Numbered from the stretch's first letter, positions 1-9,617 are shown. The stretch is DNA of 64,000 bases from Selenomonas sp. TAMA-11512 (GCF_037076525.1 NZ_AP029018.1:992001-1056000), one strand, 5' to 3'. Program-made: numbers and translations. The notes: generated by a model not told the origin, from the sequence alone.

Positions 1-544
1 AGGCGTCGCCAATGCCATAGAAGCCTGTGCCGAAGTAGATGGAGTTCAAGTATAACTCCAAAATCTCATCCTTATCGTAGCGCAGCTCAAGGTCTAAGGA
101 AAGCAGAAGCTCTTCCGCTTTTCTCTCCATGGTTTGGTCGCCGGAGAGAAACAGGTTTTTGGCAAGCTGCTGCGTGATGGTGCTGGCGCCCTCCTCAATC
201 CTTCCGTACTGGAGGTTGACGAGCATAGCCCGCGCGACGGCGGCGGGGTCTATGCCGATATGGTCGTAGAAGCGATTGTCTTCAATGGATAAAATAGCGT
301 GTTTCAAGTCCGGCGAAATTTCCTCTATACGGGTATATCGTTTCCGATCGCGGAGCGCGTCATTCACGCTGTCGTTTAAGAATACGATGCGGCGTATGCG
401 GGGGAGTACGGCGTCGATATATTTCAAATACACGGCCGGGTCTGTCTGCACAACAAAGGGCGCTGAGCCGGATAGAAAAGAAGAGAATACAAACAGCAGA
501 ACCAGGAGCACCATGCATTGCATAATGCGTTTGAACATCTTCAT
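1..544 (-). CDS. Class A penicillin-binding protein / monofunctional transglycosylase, N-terminal part (partial)
   Basis: Polymerises lipid II into glycan strands at the outer face of the inner membrane. Only the first ~181 residues lie in the window; the gene runs off the left edge. The frame opens with a hydrophobic segment (about residues 5-27, signal anchor) and then shows GT51 hallmarks: EDNRFYDH, with the catalytic Glu, then GASTITQQLAKNLFL and later LELYLNSIYFG. ATG at 544 was chosen although the AGGAGG lies 12 nt upstream; an in-frame ATG at 556 overlaps that site. Because the C-terminus is missing, a bifunctional PBP1A-type enzyme cannot be separated from a monofunctional MtgA-type enzyme. 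Confidence 0.9.
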   Translation of the reverse strand, partial: MKMFKRIMQCMVLLVLLFVFSSFLSGSAPFVVQTDPAVYLKYIDAVLPRIRRIVFLNDSVNDALRDRKRYTRIEEISPDLKHAILSIEDNRFYDHIGIDPAAVARAMLVNLQYGRIEEGASTITQQLAKNLFLSGDQTMERKAEELLLSLDLELRYDKDEILELYLNSIYFGTGFYGIGDA

Positions 545-657
545 GGCAATCAACATCCTCCTATATGAAGCGCATACGTTCTACAGTATACCATTTTCTC
601 CAAACCATTTGCAAATTGCGATGAAATGCAATAAGATGGGGAAGGGAGCATTGTTTT

Positions 658-1341
658 ATGCACGGATTACTACGGAAAAGGCGAATTATGAAATACACGG
701 AAAAACTCTCTTTGTCTGCCCTCGGACTGCTTCTCGCCGTACCGATGCTTGTCGGGACGGGAGAAGCCGCGCCGACTGCCGGCAAGCACGCAGAGGATGT
801 GCCTGCAGGAGAAGTGCGGACGGAAGAAAGACAACAGGCGCAGAATACGGACGAATCGGAGAGGCAGGCGGAAATTATCATAGAATACCTGCGTCCGGAA
901 GGCTTTGAAGAGCGTCATATAAGCACCGTAAATGTGCATGCACTGGAGCGCGCGGGGAATAAGCATCATACGGATGTATACCGAGGCATTACCGTCTCTC
1001 ACGGCACGGGGGACAGCTATCGGGACGGTCAGTGGCGCGACAGTGACGGCTGGGGTCTTGGCTACACGATGCTGTTTCGAAGAGAAAGACAGCTCTCGCG
1101 CGTGACCGGCATAGGCATGGATCTGAGCGGGGGATTGCTGGCTTACAATCACGCGTTTCCGGAGCATGGCCGCGCTTTTAATTTTATGTGGCGCGTCAGC
1201 CCGCATATCTCGTTTCATACAAATAAGGATATGACACTTCGATTCGGCGTGACTTGGATGCATGTTTCAAATTCATTCGGAGGACACAATCCGGGATACA
1301 ACGGTGTCGGCTATACGGCATCCTGCAATTGGGCGTTTTGA
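658..1341 (+). CDS. PagL-like lipid A deacylase / acyloxyacyl hydrolase family, outer membrane
   Basis: Probably an outer-membrane beta-barrel that removes a 3-O-linked acyl chain from lipid A. Seen: an N-terminal signal peptide (second possible start ATG at 688, giving MKYTEKLSLS...), a linker rich in charged residues, then a C-terminal domain with WMHVSNSFGG followed by NPGYNGVGY. The His-x-Ser-Asn plus NPG.N pattern is the PagL signature, with His and Ser as expected catalytic residues (about 202 and 204). It ends in an aromatic residue (CNWAF), typical of barrel proteins. Its presence implies a diderm envelope with LPS. Activity is inferred from the motif only; the acidic third residue was not located. 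It diverges from the PBP gene on the left. Confidence 0.75.
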   Translation: MHGLLRKRRIMKYTEKLSLSALGLLLAVPMLVGTGEAAPTAGKHAEDVPAGEVRTEERQQAQNTDESERQAEIIIEYLRPEGFEERHISTVNVHALERAGNKHHTDVYRGITVSHGTGDSYRDGQWRDSDGWGLGYTMLFRRERQLSRVTGIGMDLSGGLLAYNHAFPEHGRAFNFMWRVSPHISFHTNKDMTLRFGVTWMHVSNSFGGHNPGYNGVGYTASCNWAF

Positions 1342-1441
1342 GGAAGCGCTGATATCAGGCAGCAGATGCTTTGTTCCGCCGAAGAAGCAGACTGCAGGGA
1401 CAGCGGTGTGCGCAGCCACGCATCTTTTTCGGAGACAAAGT
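1342..1441 (+). repeat. Possible decayed end of the dispersed 160-bp repeat
   Basis: Right after the PagL-like stop codon, the sequence GGAAGCGCTGATA (1342-1355) matches the terminal inverted repeat of the MITE-like element at 21749-21914. The interior (ACTGCAGGGACAGCGGTGTGCGCAG and beyond) is GC-rich and could be a diverged body. No matching right end was found. This may be a solo end or chance. Confidence 0.3.
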
Positions 1442-1479
1442 ATTGCATAATTATACACAAAGATGTATAATTATGCAAT
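1442..1479 (+). promoter_or_regulatory. ARG-box pair overlapping the arg operon promoter
   Basis: Two head-to-tail ARG-box-like 14-mers, TGCATAATTATACA (1444-1457) and TGTATAATTATGCA (1464-1477), resemble the ArgR consensus TGAATAAWWATTCA. Extended to 18 bp, they are 2 bp apart, close to the 2-3 bp spacing of paired ARG boxes. Together they form a 16-bp perfect inverted repeat with a 6-nt spacer. Within the pair sit a -35 (TTGCAT, 1443-1448) and a perfect -10 (TATAAT, 1466-1471) separated by 17 bp. Bound repressor would therefore cover both promoter elements. No argR gene is in the window. Confidence 0.75.
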
Positions 1480-1507
1480 GACGTGATTTCATACTTGAGG
1501 TGACTAT

Positions 1508-2548
1508 ATGAAAAAGATTAGTGTTATCGGCGCGACAGGCTATGCGGGCGCGGAGCTCCTGCGGCTGCTCTTTATGCATCCGGAGGCGGAGGTCGCGGCG
1601 ATGACCTCGGAAAGTCATGCGGGAAAGCGGATTGATGAGGTGTATCCGCATCTCTTGGGCTGCTATGATGATGTCCTGCAGACGATGGAGGAAGCAAAGC
1701 CGATTTTGCAGTCTTCGGATGCCGTATTCATCGCGCTGCCGCACGGGCATGCGATGGCTGTCGGAAAAGCCTTGCAGGAAGCCGGAAGCCACGCGAAGAT
1801 CATTGATCTCGGCGCGGATTACCGATTTTCGGATACCGCTGTTTATGAGAGCTGGTATAAGGTCGCGCATACGCATAAGGACGCGAAGCGAGTCTACGGG
1901 CTTGCGGAAATCTATCGGGACAGCATCAGGACGGCATCGATTATCGGCAACGCCGGCTGTTACACGACGGCAAGCATTCTCGCGCTTGCGCCGCTCGCCA
2001 AATACCATCTGATTGACATGGGCTCCGTGATCATTGACGCGAAATCCGGTGTCTCGGGGGCCGGGCGGTCACCGAAGCTGGGAACGCACTTCCCAGAGAC
2101 GTACGACAACTTTAAGGCGTACGGTCTTCCGACCCATCGACATACGCCGGAGATCGAGCAGGCGCTCACAGAGCTGTCCGGAGAGGCGTGCGTCCTTTCG
2201 TTCTCGCCGCATCTCCTGCCGATGTCGCGAGGCATTTTGGCAACCTGCTACGCGACGCTGAAAGACGGTGTGGACGAGGCGCGCGTGGAGGAGGCGTATC
2301 AATCCATGTACGGCGGAGAGTACTTCATCCGACTGCGCGGGAAATCCTTCCCGGAGACAAAATATGTGCGCGGGTCGAATTTCTGTGATATCGGATGGCG
2401 GCCGGACGCCCGTACAAAGCGCATCGTTGTCATGTCTGTCATTGATAACCTCGTCAAAGGGGCTGCCGGGCAGGCGATACAAAACTTCAACATTGTCTGC
2501 GGTTTTGATGAAAGAACGGGGTTGGACTGCATCCCTGTATATCCGTAA
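1508..2548 (+). CDS. argC: N-acetyl-gamma-glutamyl-phosphate reductase
   Basis: Third step of ornithine synthesis: NADPH-dependent reduction of N-acetylglutamyl-5-phosphate to the semialdehyde, in the cytoplasm. The 346 residues are full length for the family. The N-terminus has the nucleotide-binding GATGYAGAELLRLL (about 8-21), and the catalytic cysteine is Cys151 in IIGNAGCYTT. HTPEIEQ and the C-terminal half are typical of the dehydrogenase domain. It is the first gene of argCJBDFGH and lies directly downstream of the ARG-box promoter; ATG 1508 is preceded by TGAGGTGA. argJ follows after 11 nt. Confidence 0.97.
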   Translation: MKKISVIGATGYAGAELLRLLFMHPEAEVAAMTSESHAGKRIDEVYPHLLGCYDDVLQTMEEAKPILQSSDAVFIALPHGHAMAVGKALQEAGSHAKIIDLGADYRFSDTAVYESWYKVAHTHKDAKRVYGLAEIYRDSIRTASIIGNAGCYTTASILALAPLAKYHLIDMGSVIIDAKSGVSGAGRSPKLGTHFPETYDNFKAYGLPTHRHTPEIEQALTELSGEACVLSFSPHLLPMSRGILATCYATLKDGVDEARVEEAYQSMYGGEYFIRLRGKSFPETKYVRGSNFCDIGWRPDARTKRIVVMSVIDNLVKGAAGQAIQNFNIVCGFDERTGLDCIPVYP

Positions 2549-2559
2549 GGAGGAATCGT

Positions 2560-3771
2560 ATGTTTTCAGAAGAGAATGCAAAGAAGGGCGTAACCTTTCC
2601 AAAGGGATTCCGTGCCGCCGGCGTCAAGGCGGGCATAAAGAAGAGCGGCAACCTCGATGTAGCGCTCATTGTTTCGGATACGCCGGCGGCTGCAGCGGGT
2701 GTGTTTACACAAAACGCGGTTGCGGCGGCGCCCGTCTGCGTTTCGAAAGAAGCTGTAAAGAATGGCGTTGCGCAGGCGATCGTAGCCAATGCGGGCTGCG
2801 CAAATGCCTGCACGGGAGAGCTGGGGTTGAAAAATGCGCGTCAAATGGCGGATACGGCCGCACAGGCACTGTCACTGCGAGCTGAGGATATCATCGTCGC
2901 ATCTACGGGGATTATCGGCGTACAGCTTCCCATGGACAAGATGACGGCGGGCATTCAAAAGGCGGCCGAAGAGCTGTCGGCAGACGGCAGCGAAAATGCC
3001 GGCAAGGCCATCATCACAACGGATACGTGCTCGAAGGCCTGCGCTTACGAGACGAGCATCGGCGGTGTCCCTGTGCGTTTTGGCGCCATTGCCAAGGGCT
3101 CCGGCATGATCTCCCCGAACATGGCGACCATGCTTACGTTCATCACGACGGATGCGGCGATTGACGCTGCGCTTCTGCAGGAGGCATTGTCGGACATCAC
3201 AGAGGTGTCCTTCAACATGATTTCTATCGATGGCGATATGAGCACGAATGACATGGCGACCGTCTTTGCCAACGGAGCCGCCGGAAATCCCGTCATCAAG
3301 GAAAAAGGCGAAGATTACGACGCGTTTTATGCGGCACTTCTCGAGATCTGCCAAGGTCTGTCGAAGCGCATTGCGGAAGACGGCGAGGGGGCGACAAAGC
3401 TCCTGACAATCCATGTCACGGGAGCACAGGATTTTTATGATGCAAAGACGGTCGGTATGAGCGTCGCCAAATCGCCGCTTGTCAAGACGGCATTCTTCGG
3501 AGAGGATCCGAACTGGGGGCGCGTGATTTGCGCTGTCGGATATGCCGGTGTGCCCATGGAGCCGGATAAGGTGAAGGTCGCTTTCGGCGGGATCCCGGTC
3601 TTTGCGAACGGCATGGGCGTTACGATGAACGAGGAGGCGCTTCGTGACGTCATGCAGGCGCACGACGTCGTCATTGACATCGATATGGCATCCGGTGACG
3701 CGGAGGCTACGGTTTGGACCTGTGATTTCTCCTATGAATATGTGAAGATCAACGGCGAGTACCATACCTGA
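2560..3771 (+). CDS. argJ: Bifunctional glutamate N-acetyltransferase / amino-acid acetyltransferase
   Basis: Transfers acetyl from N-acetylornithine to glutamate, recycling the acetyl group, and may also make N-acetylglutamate from acetyl-CoA. The 403-residue proenzyme self-cleaves into alpha and beta chains. The cleavage site is visible as NMATML, with the nucleophile Thr190 preceded by KGSGMISP. The GDMSTNDM and DPNWGRV stretches are conserved family features. AGGAGG stands 7 nt before the ATG. With argJ present, no argA or argE is needed, and neither is seen. Whether it is bifunctional or acts only in recycling cannot be told from sequence. Confidence 0.96.
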   Translation: MFSEENAKKGVTFPKGFRAAGVKAGIKKSGNLDVALIVSDTPAAAAGVFTQNAVAAAPVCVSKEAVKNGVAQAIVANAGCANACTGELGLKNARQMADTAAQALSLRAEDIIVASTGIIGVQLPMDKMTAGIQKAAEELSADGSENAGKAIITTDTCSKACAYETSIGGVPVRFGAIAKGSGMISPNMATMLTFITTDAAIDAALLQEALSDITEVSFNMISIDGDMSTNDMATVFANGAAGNPVIKEKGEDYDAFYAALLEICQGLSKRIAEDGEGATKLLTIHVTGAQDFYDAKTVGMSVAKSPLVKTAFFGEDPNWGRVICAVGYAGVPMEPDKVKVAFGGIPVFANGMGVTMNEEALRDVMQAHDVVIDIDMASGDAEATVWTCDFSYEYVKINGEYHT

Positions 3772-3785
3772 GAGGAGGCCTGTGT

Positions 3786-4694
3786 ATGACTATTTCCTTG
3801 GATGCGGGGGATAAAGCCGCCATCCTTGTGGAGGCGCTTCCCTATATTCAGGAGTTTGCCGGAAAGACGGTCGTCATAAAATACGGCGGCAATGCCATGA
3901 TCAACGATACCTTGAAAGATGAGGTCATGCAGGATGTCGCGCTGATGAAATACGTCGGCATTCGGCCCGTGATCGTCCATGGCGGCGGACCCGAGATTAC
4001 CGGCTTCTTGAAAAAAGTCGGCAAGGAGACGGAGTTTATAAGCGGTTTGCGCGTCACGGATGAGGAAACCGTGGAAATTGCAGAAATGGTCTTGGACGGC
4101 AAGATCAACTCCGATATCGTCAATTTGCTCAATCGGCGCGGAGCAAAAGCGGTAGGACTGTCCGGCAAGGACGCCGGCCTCATTCGCGCGAAGAAAAAAC
4201 TGGCTACCGTGTATGAGGGAGAGGCCAAGAAAACGGTGGATATCGGCTACGTCGGCGAGATTGAATCCGTTGATACGGCGATTATCAAGGACCTCCTGAG
4301 CGGCGGATACATTCCCGTCATCGCGCCTATCGGTGTCGGAGAGAAGGGCGAGAGCTACAACATCAACGCGGATTACGTCGCCGCCGAGATAGCCGGCGCG
4401 CTGCACGCGGAAAAACTGCTCTTCATGACGGATATAGAAGGGGTCTATAAGGATTACACGGATAAGTCCACGTTCATATCCACGCTGACGGATGCGGAAG
4501 CGAAGGCGTACATCAAGAGCGGAGTCATCTCCGGCGGCATGATCCCGAAGGTGGAAGCGTGCCTGTGTGCCCTGTCCGCGGGAACCGAGAAAACGCATAT
4601 CATCGATGGACGCGTCGATCATGCGCTGATTCTGGAAATCTTTACGTCGACAGGCATCGGTACACAGGTTGTCAAGGAAGAGGTACAGTTATGA
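3786..4694 (+). CDS. argB: Acetylglutamate kinase
   Basis: Phosphorylates N-acetylglutamate with ATP, the second step of ornithine synthesis. Seen: VIKYGGNAM (phosphate-binding Lys) near residue 30, VHGGGPEI, and the C-terminal GGMIPKVEACL typical of amino-acid kinases. At 302 residues it is longer than the arginine-insensitive enterobacterial enzyme (about 258). The extra N-terminal helix before the kinase core is the feature that makes hexameric, arginine-inhibited enzymes; feedback inhibition is therefore inferred, as expected in an ArgJ pathway. Its TGA overlaps the argD ATG (ATGA), indicating translational coupling. Confidence 0.97.
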   Translation: MTISLDAGDKAAILVEALPYIQEFAGKTVVIKYGGNAMINDTLKDEVMQDVALMKYVGIRPVIVHGGGPEITGFLKKVGKETEFISGLRVTDEETVEIAEMVLDGKINSDIVNLLNRRGAKAVGLSGKDAGLIRAKKKLATVYEGEAKKTVDIGYVGEIESVDTAIIKDLLSGGYIPVIAPIGVGEKGESYNINADYVAAEIAGALHAEKLLFMTDIEGVYKDYTDKSTFISTLTDAEAKAYIKSGVISGGMIPKVEACLCALSAGTEKTHIIDGRVDHALILEIFTSTGIGTQVVKEEVQL

Positions 4695-5899
4695 AAGAAA
4701 AAGACGAAGTCATTTTTCAAAAGGATGCGGACGGCTATCTGCCCGTGTTCAACCGCTATAAGATCGTGCTGGATCACGGCGAGGGAATTTACCTCTATGA
4801 CAACAACGGTAAGAAGTACAGTGATTTTCTCGGCGGCATTGCCGTAAATGTCTTAGGGCACAACTATCCGCCTCTCGTCAGGACGATTGCGGAGCAGGCA
4901 GGCAAGATCATCCACGTGTCGAATCTCTACTATACGCAGGCGCAGGCGGATGCGGCGGAGCGGCTCGTGCACCTGTCGGGCCTGGATAAGGTGTTCTTCT
5001 GCAATTCGGGTGCCGAAGCCAATGAGGGAGCTATAAAGCTTGCGAGAAAATGGGCGCACACGATAGCCGCGGATAAGTCGGAAATCATCACCGCACTGCA
5101 CAGCTTTCACGGCCGCACGCTCGCGACCCTGACGGCAACCGGGCAGCTGAAGTATCAGGAAGGGTTCGGCCCGCTTCCGGCAGGCTTCTCCTATGTTCCT
5201 TACAGCGACTATGACGCCTTGGAGGCGCTGGTCAATGAAAAGACCGCCGCGGTTATGATCGAGACCATCCAGGGCGAGGGCGGCGTCTATGTGCCTTCCG
5301 AGGATTACATGAAGAAGGTGCGCGCACTCTGCGATAAGTACAATGCGCTGCTCATTCTTGATGAGATTCAGAGCGGCATGGGCCGCACGGGCAAGTTCAT
5401 GGCGTATGAGCTCTACGGCATCAAGCCGGATATCGTGACGCTCGCCAAAGGGCTTGCAGGCGGCGTGCCGATCGGCGCCTTTGTCACCGCGGAGAAGGTC
5501 GCGCAGGCGCTGCATCCCGGTGATCACGGCTCGACCTTTGGCGGCAATCCGCTGGCGTGCGCGGCTGCCAATGTCGTCATGGACGCCATTGCGAAGCAGG
5601 GCATCCTGGGACACGTCGAGAAGGTCGGCGCATATTTTAAAAAGAAGTTGGAGGATTTAAGGGAAAAGTATCCAAATCTAATAAAGGATGTACGTGGTGA
5701 GGGTCTTCTTCTCGGCATGGAAATCGCCGTTGAAGGACGGGATATCGTCAATCAATGTCTCGAAAAAGGCGTCATCATCAACTGTACCGCCGGGAATGTA
5801 CTGCGGTTTGTGCCTCCGCTGATCATCAAGGCGTCCGAAATCGATGATATGCTGTCGATTTTGGAGCCGATTTTGGCAGAGAGAGCAAAATCTCTCTGA
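4691..5899 (+). CDS. argD: Acetylornithine aminotransferase
   Basis: PLP-dependent conversion of N-acetylglutamate semialdehyde to N-acetylornithine. The 402 residues match the family. The PLP lysine is Lys253 in LTLAKGLAGGVPIG, the PLP-binding Asp is in LLILDEIQSGMGRTG, and NSGAEANEGAIKLAR lies near residue 105. The frame is open upstream to 4559, but that stretch overlaps argB in another frame. ATG 4691 sits in the ATGA overlap with the argB stop and has GGAAGAGG upstream, so it is the real start. A 35-nt gap separates it from argF. Confidence 0.96.
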   Translation: MKEKDEVIFQKDADGYLPVFNRYKIVLDHGEGIYLYDNNGKKYSDFLGGIAVNVLGHNYPPLVRTIAEQAGKIIHVSNLYYTQAQADAAERLVHLSGLDKVFFCNSGAEANEGAIKLARKWAHTIAADKSEIITALHSFHGRTLATLTATGQLKYQEGFGPLPAGFSYVPYSDYDALEALVNEKTAAVMIETIQGEGGVYVPSEDYMKKVRALCDKYNALLILDEIQSGMGRTGKFMAYELYGIKPDIVTLAKGLAGGVPIGAFVTAEKVAQALHPGDHGSTFGGNPLACAAANVVMDAIAKQGILGHVEKVGAYFKKKLEDLREKYPNLIKDVRGEGLLLGMEIAVEGRDIVNQCLEKGVIINCTAGNVLRFVPPLIIKASEIDDMLSILEPILAERAKSL

Positions 5900-5934
5900 G
5901 AATAGAGGCGCATACTGAAAAAGGAGATGAATAT

Positions 5935-6867
5935 ATGCTCCAACACAAGGACTTTCTGTCCATTCATGATCTGAGCGTCGATGAAGTGCAGGAGATCCTG
6001 ACATTTGCGGCAGAGCTGAAATCTATGCAAAAAGCCGGCATAGAGCATCACCTGTTAAAGGGAAAGACGCTGGGCATGATTTTTGAAAAATCATCTACCA
6101 GGACGCGCGTTTCCTTTGAAACAGGGATGTATCAGCTTGGCGGACAGGCCCTGTTTTTGTCGAATCGGGATCTGCAGCTTGGCAGAGGGGAACCGATCAA
6201 GGATACGGCCCGAGTGCTGTCGCGCTACCTGGACGGCATCATGATCCGCACGTTCGGTCATGATCGCATCGAGGAGTTTGCAGCGTACGCATCCGTCCCC
6301 GTCATCAATGCGCTTTCAGATCTCCTGCATCCCTGTCAGGTGATGACAGATCTCCTGACGATACAAGAGCATAAAGGCAAAGACCTGCATGGACTGAAGA
6401 TGGTCTATGTGGGTGACGGAAACAACATGACGAACTCCTATATGTACGGCGCCGCAAAAGTGGGGATGAACTTCATTGCCGCAACGCCAAAGGAGTACCG
6501 GCCGGATCCCGAGATATTCGAGAAAGCGAAGCTGGACGCGGAGGAAACCGGGGCGTCGATTCATCTCATGGAAGATCCCTTTGAAGCCGTGAAGGAGGCG
6601 GATATCGTCGTCACGGATACATGGGCAAGCATGGGACAGGAGGATGAGCACGAGGCTAGAAAGAAGATTTTCGCGCCGTATCAGGTGAATGATGAGCTTC
6701 TGGCTGCAGCTGATAAGCGCGTGATTGTCATGCATTGTCTGCCCGCCTATCGCGGCGAGGAGATTACCGAGGATGTCATGGAACGCTTCGCGTCAGTCAT
6801 CTTTGACGAGGCGGAAAATCGCCTGCATGTGCAGAAGGCGATCATGGCGCTGTTAATGATGGATTAA
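5935..6867 (+). CDS. argF: Ornithine carbamoyltransferase, catabolic-or-anabolic fold (anabolic by context)
   Basis: Forms citrulline from ornithine and carbamoyl phosphate. The carbamoyl-phosphate loop SSTRTRVSFE is at residues 53-62, the ornithine-side HPCQ near 133, and the HCLPAYRG motif with Cys268 near the C-terminus. The 310 residues are normal for the family. AAAGGAGATGAATAT precedes the ATG. Its place inside argCJBDFGH argues for the biosynthetic direction; no arcA or arcC is seen. Confidence 0.96.
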   Translation: MLQHKDFLSIHDLSVDEVQEILTFAAELKSMQKAGIEHHLLKGKTLGMIFEKSSTRTRVSFETGMYQLGGQALFLSNRDLQLGRGEPIKDTARVLSRYLDGIMIRTFGHDRIEEFAAYASVPVINALSDLLHPCQVMTDLLTIQEHKGKDLHGLKMVYVGDGNNMTNSYMYGAAKVGMNFIAATPKEYRPDPEIFEKAKLDAEETGASIHLMEDPFEAVKEADIVVTDTWASMGQEDEHEARKKIFAPYQVNDELLAAADKRVIVMHCLPAYRGEEITEDVMERFASVIFDEAENRLHVQKAIMALLMMD

Positions 6868-6882
6868 AGGAGAAATGTTCAA

Positions 6883-8103
6883 ATGGGAAACAAAGTAAAT
6901 GTTAAAAAAGTTGTTCTTGCTTATTCGGGCGGACTCGATACGTCCGTCATCATCCCTTGGCTGAAGGAAAACTATGACGGCTGCGAGGTCATCGCTGTCT
7001 GCGCGGATCTCGGACAGGGCTCGGAGATCGACGTCGTTTATGACAAGGCGCTGAAGTCAGGCGCGTCCAAGTGCTTTATAGAGGATCTGTCCGCGGAATT
7101 CCTTGAGAACTATGTCTGGCCTACGCTTCGTGCCGGTGCCGTCTATGAGGGCAAGTATCTCCTCGGCACATCCTTTGCCCGCCCGGTCATCGCAAAGCGC
7201 CTTGTCGAGATTGCTCGGCAGGAGGGAGCGGATGCGGTTGCTCACGGCGCGACGGGCAAAGGCAACGATCAGGTTCGCTTTGAGCTGACGGTCAAAGCGC
7301 TCGCACCGGATCTTACGATCATCGCTCCATGGCGTGAGTGGGAGATTCGCTCGCGTACGGATGCCATCGAGTTTGCGAAGAAGCACAACATCCCCATCTC
7401 CACAGAGAACAAGAAGTACAGTATGGACCGCAACATCTGGCATCTTTCTCATGAGGGTTCCGATTTGGAGGATCCCTGGAATGCTCCGCAGAATGAGATG
7501 TACCTTGTTTCCAAGGCTCCTGAGGACGCTCCGGATACGGCGGAGTTCATAGAGATTGCGTTTGAGAAGGGCAACCCGGTCGCTGTCAACGGCAAGAAGA
7601 TGGGCTCGGTCGAGCTCCTTACGACACTCAATGAGATCGGTGCGAAGAACGGCATCGGAATTACGGATATCTGCGAGAATCGCCTTGTCGGCATGAAGTC
7701 TCGCGGTGTCTATGAGAACCCGGGTGGCGCTATTCTCTACTATGCGCACCGTGAGCTGGAGTACTTGACGCTGGATCGCGCGACACTTCATTACAAGGAA
7801 GGCGTCGCTATTCGCTTTGCCGAGCTCGTCTATGACGGCATGTGGTTCAGCCAGCTCCGTGAGGCGCTGCAGGCATTTGTCGATGACACGCAGAAGTCGG
7901 TCACGGGTACGGTTCGCCTCAAGCTCTACAAGGGCAATATCATGAGTGCCGGTGCGAAGTCGCCATACTCTCTCTACAGCAAAGAGTTCGTCACATTTGA
8001 AGAGGACAATGTATACGATCAGAACGACGGGACCGGCTTCATCAATCTCTTCGGGCTGCCGCTCAAGGTTCGTGCGCTCATGCAGGAAAAGGCCGGTAAG
8101 TAA
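6883..8103 (+). CDS. argG: Argininosuccinate synthase
   Basis: ATP-dependent condensation of citrulline and aspartate. The N-terminal PP-loop [10 protein letters not shown] (about residues 13-22) binds [18 protein letters not shown] and [12 protein letters not shown] are conserved substrate-site segments. At 406 residues it belongs to the short, prokaryotic-type class. It starts 15 nt after argF with AAAGGAG as ribosome site, and its TAA overlaps the argH ATG by one base (TAATG). Confidence 0.97.
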   Translation: MGNKVNVKKVVLAYSGGLDTSVIIPWLKENYDGCEVIAVCADLGQGSEIDVVYDKALKSGASKCFIEDLSAEFLENYVWPTLRAGAVYEGKYLLGTSFARPVIAKRLVEIARQEGADAVAHGATGKGNDQVRFELTVKALAPDLTIIAPWREWEIRSRTDAIEFAKKHNIPISTENKKYSMDRNIWHLSHEGSDLEDPWNAPQNEMYLVSKAPEDAPDTAEFIEIAFEKGNPVAVNGKKMGSVELLTTLNEIGAKNGIGITDICENRLVGMKSRGVYENPGGAILYYAHRELEYLTLDRATLHYKEGVAIRFAELVYDGMWFSQLREALQAFVDDTQKSVTGTVRLKLYKGNIMSAGAKSPYSLYSKEFVTFEEDNVYDQNDGTGFINLFGLPLKVRALMQEKAGK

Positions 8104-9530
8104 TGGCGGAACAGCTTTGGGGAGGGCGTTTCTCCAAGACAACGGATGAGATGATCAATGACTTTCAGGCGTCGATTTCATTTGATAAACGCATGTATCG
8201 TGAGGATATCGAGGGAAGCATCGCGCACGCAATGATGCTCGCCAAGTGCGGCATCATCAAAGAGGCGGATCGGGATGCCATCGTCTCCGGACTGAAGGTC
8301 ATCTTGGGTCAAATTGAAGAGGGGAATTTTGATTTCTCCGTCGATCTCGAAGATATCCACATGAATATCGAGAAACGCCTCACCGATGCTGTCGGTGAGG
8401 CCGGTGGACGCCTTCATACGGCGCGTAGCCGCAATGACCAAGTCGCGCTTGACACGCATCTCTACGTGCGGCGTCAGATAACGGAGATCCTGCGCCTGAT
8501 CGAGGATCTCCAAGCGGCGCTTGTCGAGACGGCGGAAAAGTACGGCGAGGCGATCATGCCGGGCTATACGCACCTGCAGCGCGCGCAGCCGATCCTCTTT
8601 GCGCATCATCTCATGGCATATTTTTCCATGCTTTCCCGGGATTTCTCGCGCTTTGTCGGCGCGTATGAGCGGGCGGATATCATGCCTCTCGGCGCCGGTG
8701 CGCTTGCAGGCACGACGTTCCCCATTGATCGACAGTTCGTCAAAAAAGAGCTCGGTTTTGGCGATATCTATACGAACAGCCTCGACGCCGTTTCCGACCG
8801 TGACTACATCCTGGAGTTCCTGTCGGCGGCATCCATTCTCATGGTGCACCTCTCGAGACTGTCCGAGGAGACAATCCTTTGGTGCTCGCGTGAATTCTCG
8901 TTTGTCGAGCTGGACGATGCCCATTGTACCGGATCATCGATGATGCCGCAGAAGAAGAATCCGGATGTTTCCGAGCTCGTTCGCGGCAAGACGGGGCGCG
9001 TCGTCGGTCACCTGATGGCCATGCTCACAACGGTAAAGGGGCTTCCTCTTGCATACAACAAGGATATGCAGGAGGATAAAGAGGGCATCTTTGATGCGAT
9101 TGACACAGTGAAGTTCTCGATCTCCGTCTATGCCGCCATCCTTCGCGGCATGCGGGTCCGTGAAGATGTCATGCGCCGTGCCGTTACCGAGGATTTTTCC
9201 AACGCGACGGATCTTGCCGACTACCTCGTCAAGAAGGGGATGCCCTTCCGCAAGGCGCATGCCGTCTCGGGACGCGCCGTAGCGCATTGCATCGAGCAGG
9301 AGAAGTATCTCCAGGATATGACGCCCGCGGAGTACAAGGAGCTTTCCGACCTCTTTGAGGAGGATATCTACGAGGCAATTGCGCCGGAGACCTGTGTCGC
9401 GCAGCGGAACTCCTTCGGCGGTACAAGCAAAGAGCAGGTGAAGATGCAGCTGGAGAGAGCAAAGCGCATGATGCGGGAAGAGACTGCGAAGCACGGCGCT
9501 CTGCTGCAAAAAGAACCGATGTTGCTGTAG
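8103..9530 (+). CDS. argH: Argininosuccinate lyase
   Basis: Last step: splits argininosuccinate into arginine and fumarate. A homotetramer of the fumarase/aspartase superfamily. The signature loop with catalytic Ser is [12 protein letters not shown] starting at residue 277; [12 protein letters not shown] (about 105-116) and [10 protein letters not shown] (about 154) are the other two conserved regions. 475 residues, as usual. It overlaps argG by one base, and the operon ends with the hairpin terminator 54 nt downstream. Confidence 0.97.
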   Translation: MAEQLWGGRFSKTTDEMINDFQASISFDKRMYREDIEGSIAHAMMLAKCGIIKEADRDAIVSGLKVILGQIEEGNFDFSVDLEDIHMNIEKRLTDAVGEAGGRLHTARSRNDQVALDTHLYVRRQITEILRLIEDLQAALVETAEKYGEAIMPGYTHLQRAQPILFAHHLMAYFSMLSRDFSRFVGAYERADIMPLGAGALAGTTFPIDRQFVKKELGFGDIYTNSLDAVSDRDYILEFLSAASILMVHLSRLSEETILWCSREFSFVELDDAHCTGSSMMPQKKNPDVSELVRGKTGRVVGHLMAMLTTVKGLPLAYNKDMQEDKEGIFDAIDTVKFSISVYAAILRGMRVREDVMRRAVTEDFSNATDLADYLVKKGMPFRKAHAVSGRAVAHCIEQEKYLQDMTPAEYKELSDLFEEDIYEAIAPETCVAQRNSFGGTSKEQVKMQLERAKRMMREETAKHGALLQKEPMLL

Positions 9531-9583
9531 TAATTAAATCTGAAAACAGAGCTTGCATCTGTTGTGTCTTAAAAGTTAGACCT

Positions 9584-9617
9584 AAAAGCGTAGGAAAGCC
9601 CTTCCTGCGCTTTTTTT
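9584..9617 (+). terminator. Intrinsic terminator of the arg operon
   Basis: A 13-bp stem (9584-9596 with 9602-9614, one G-U pair), loop AGCCC, then a run of seven T (9611-9617, partly paired). It lies 53 nt after the argH stop. Confidence 0.9.

Noticed and set aside
4559-4690. N-terminal extension of ArgD
   Set aside because: It lies within argB in another frame; ATG 4691 has coupling overlap, ribosome site and family-like start.
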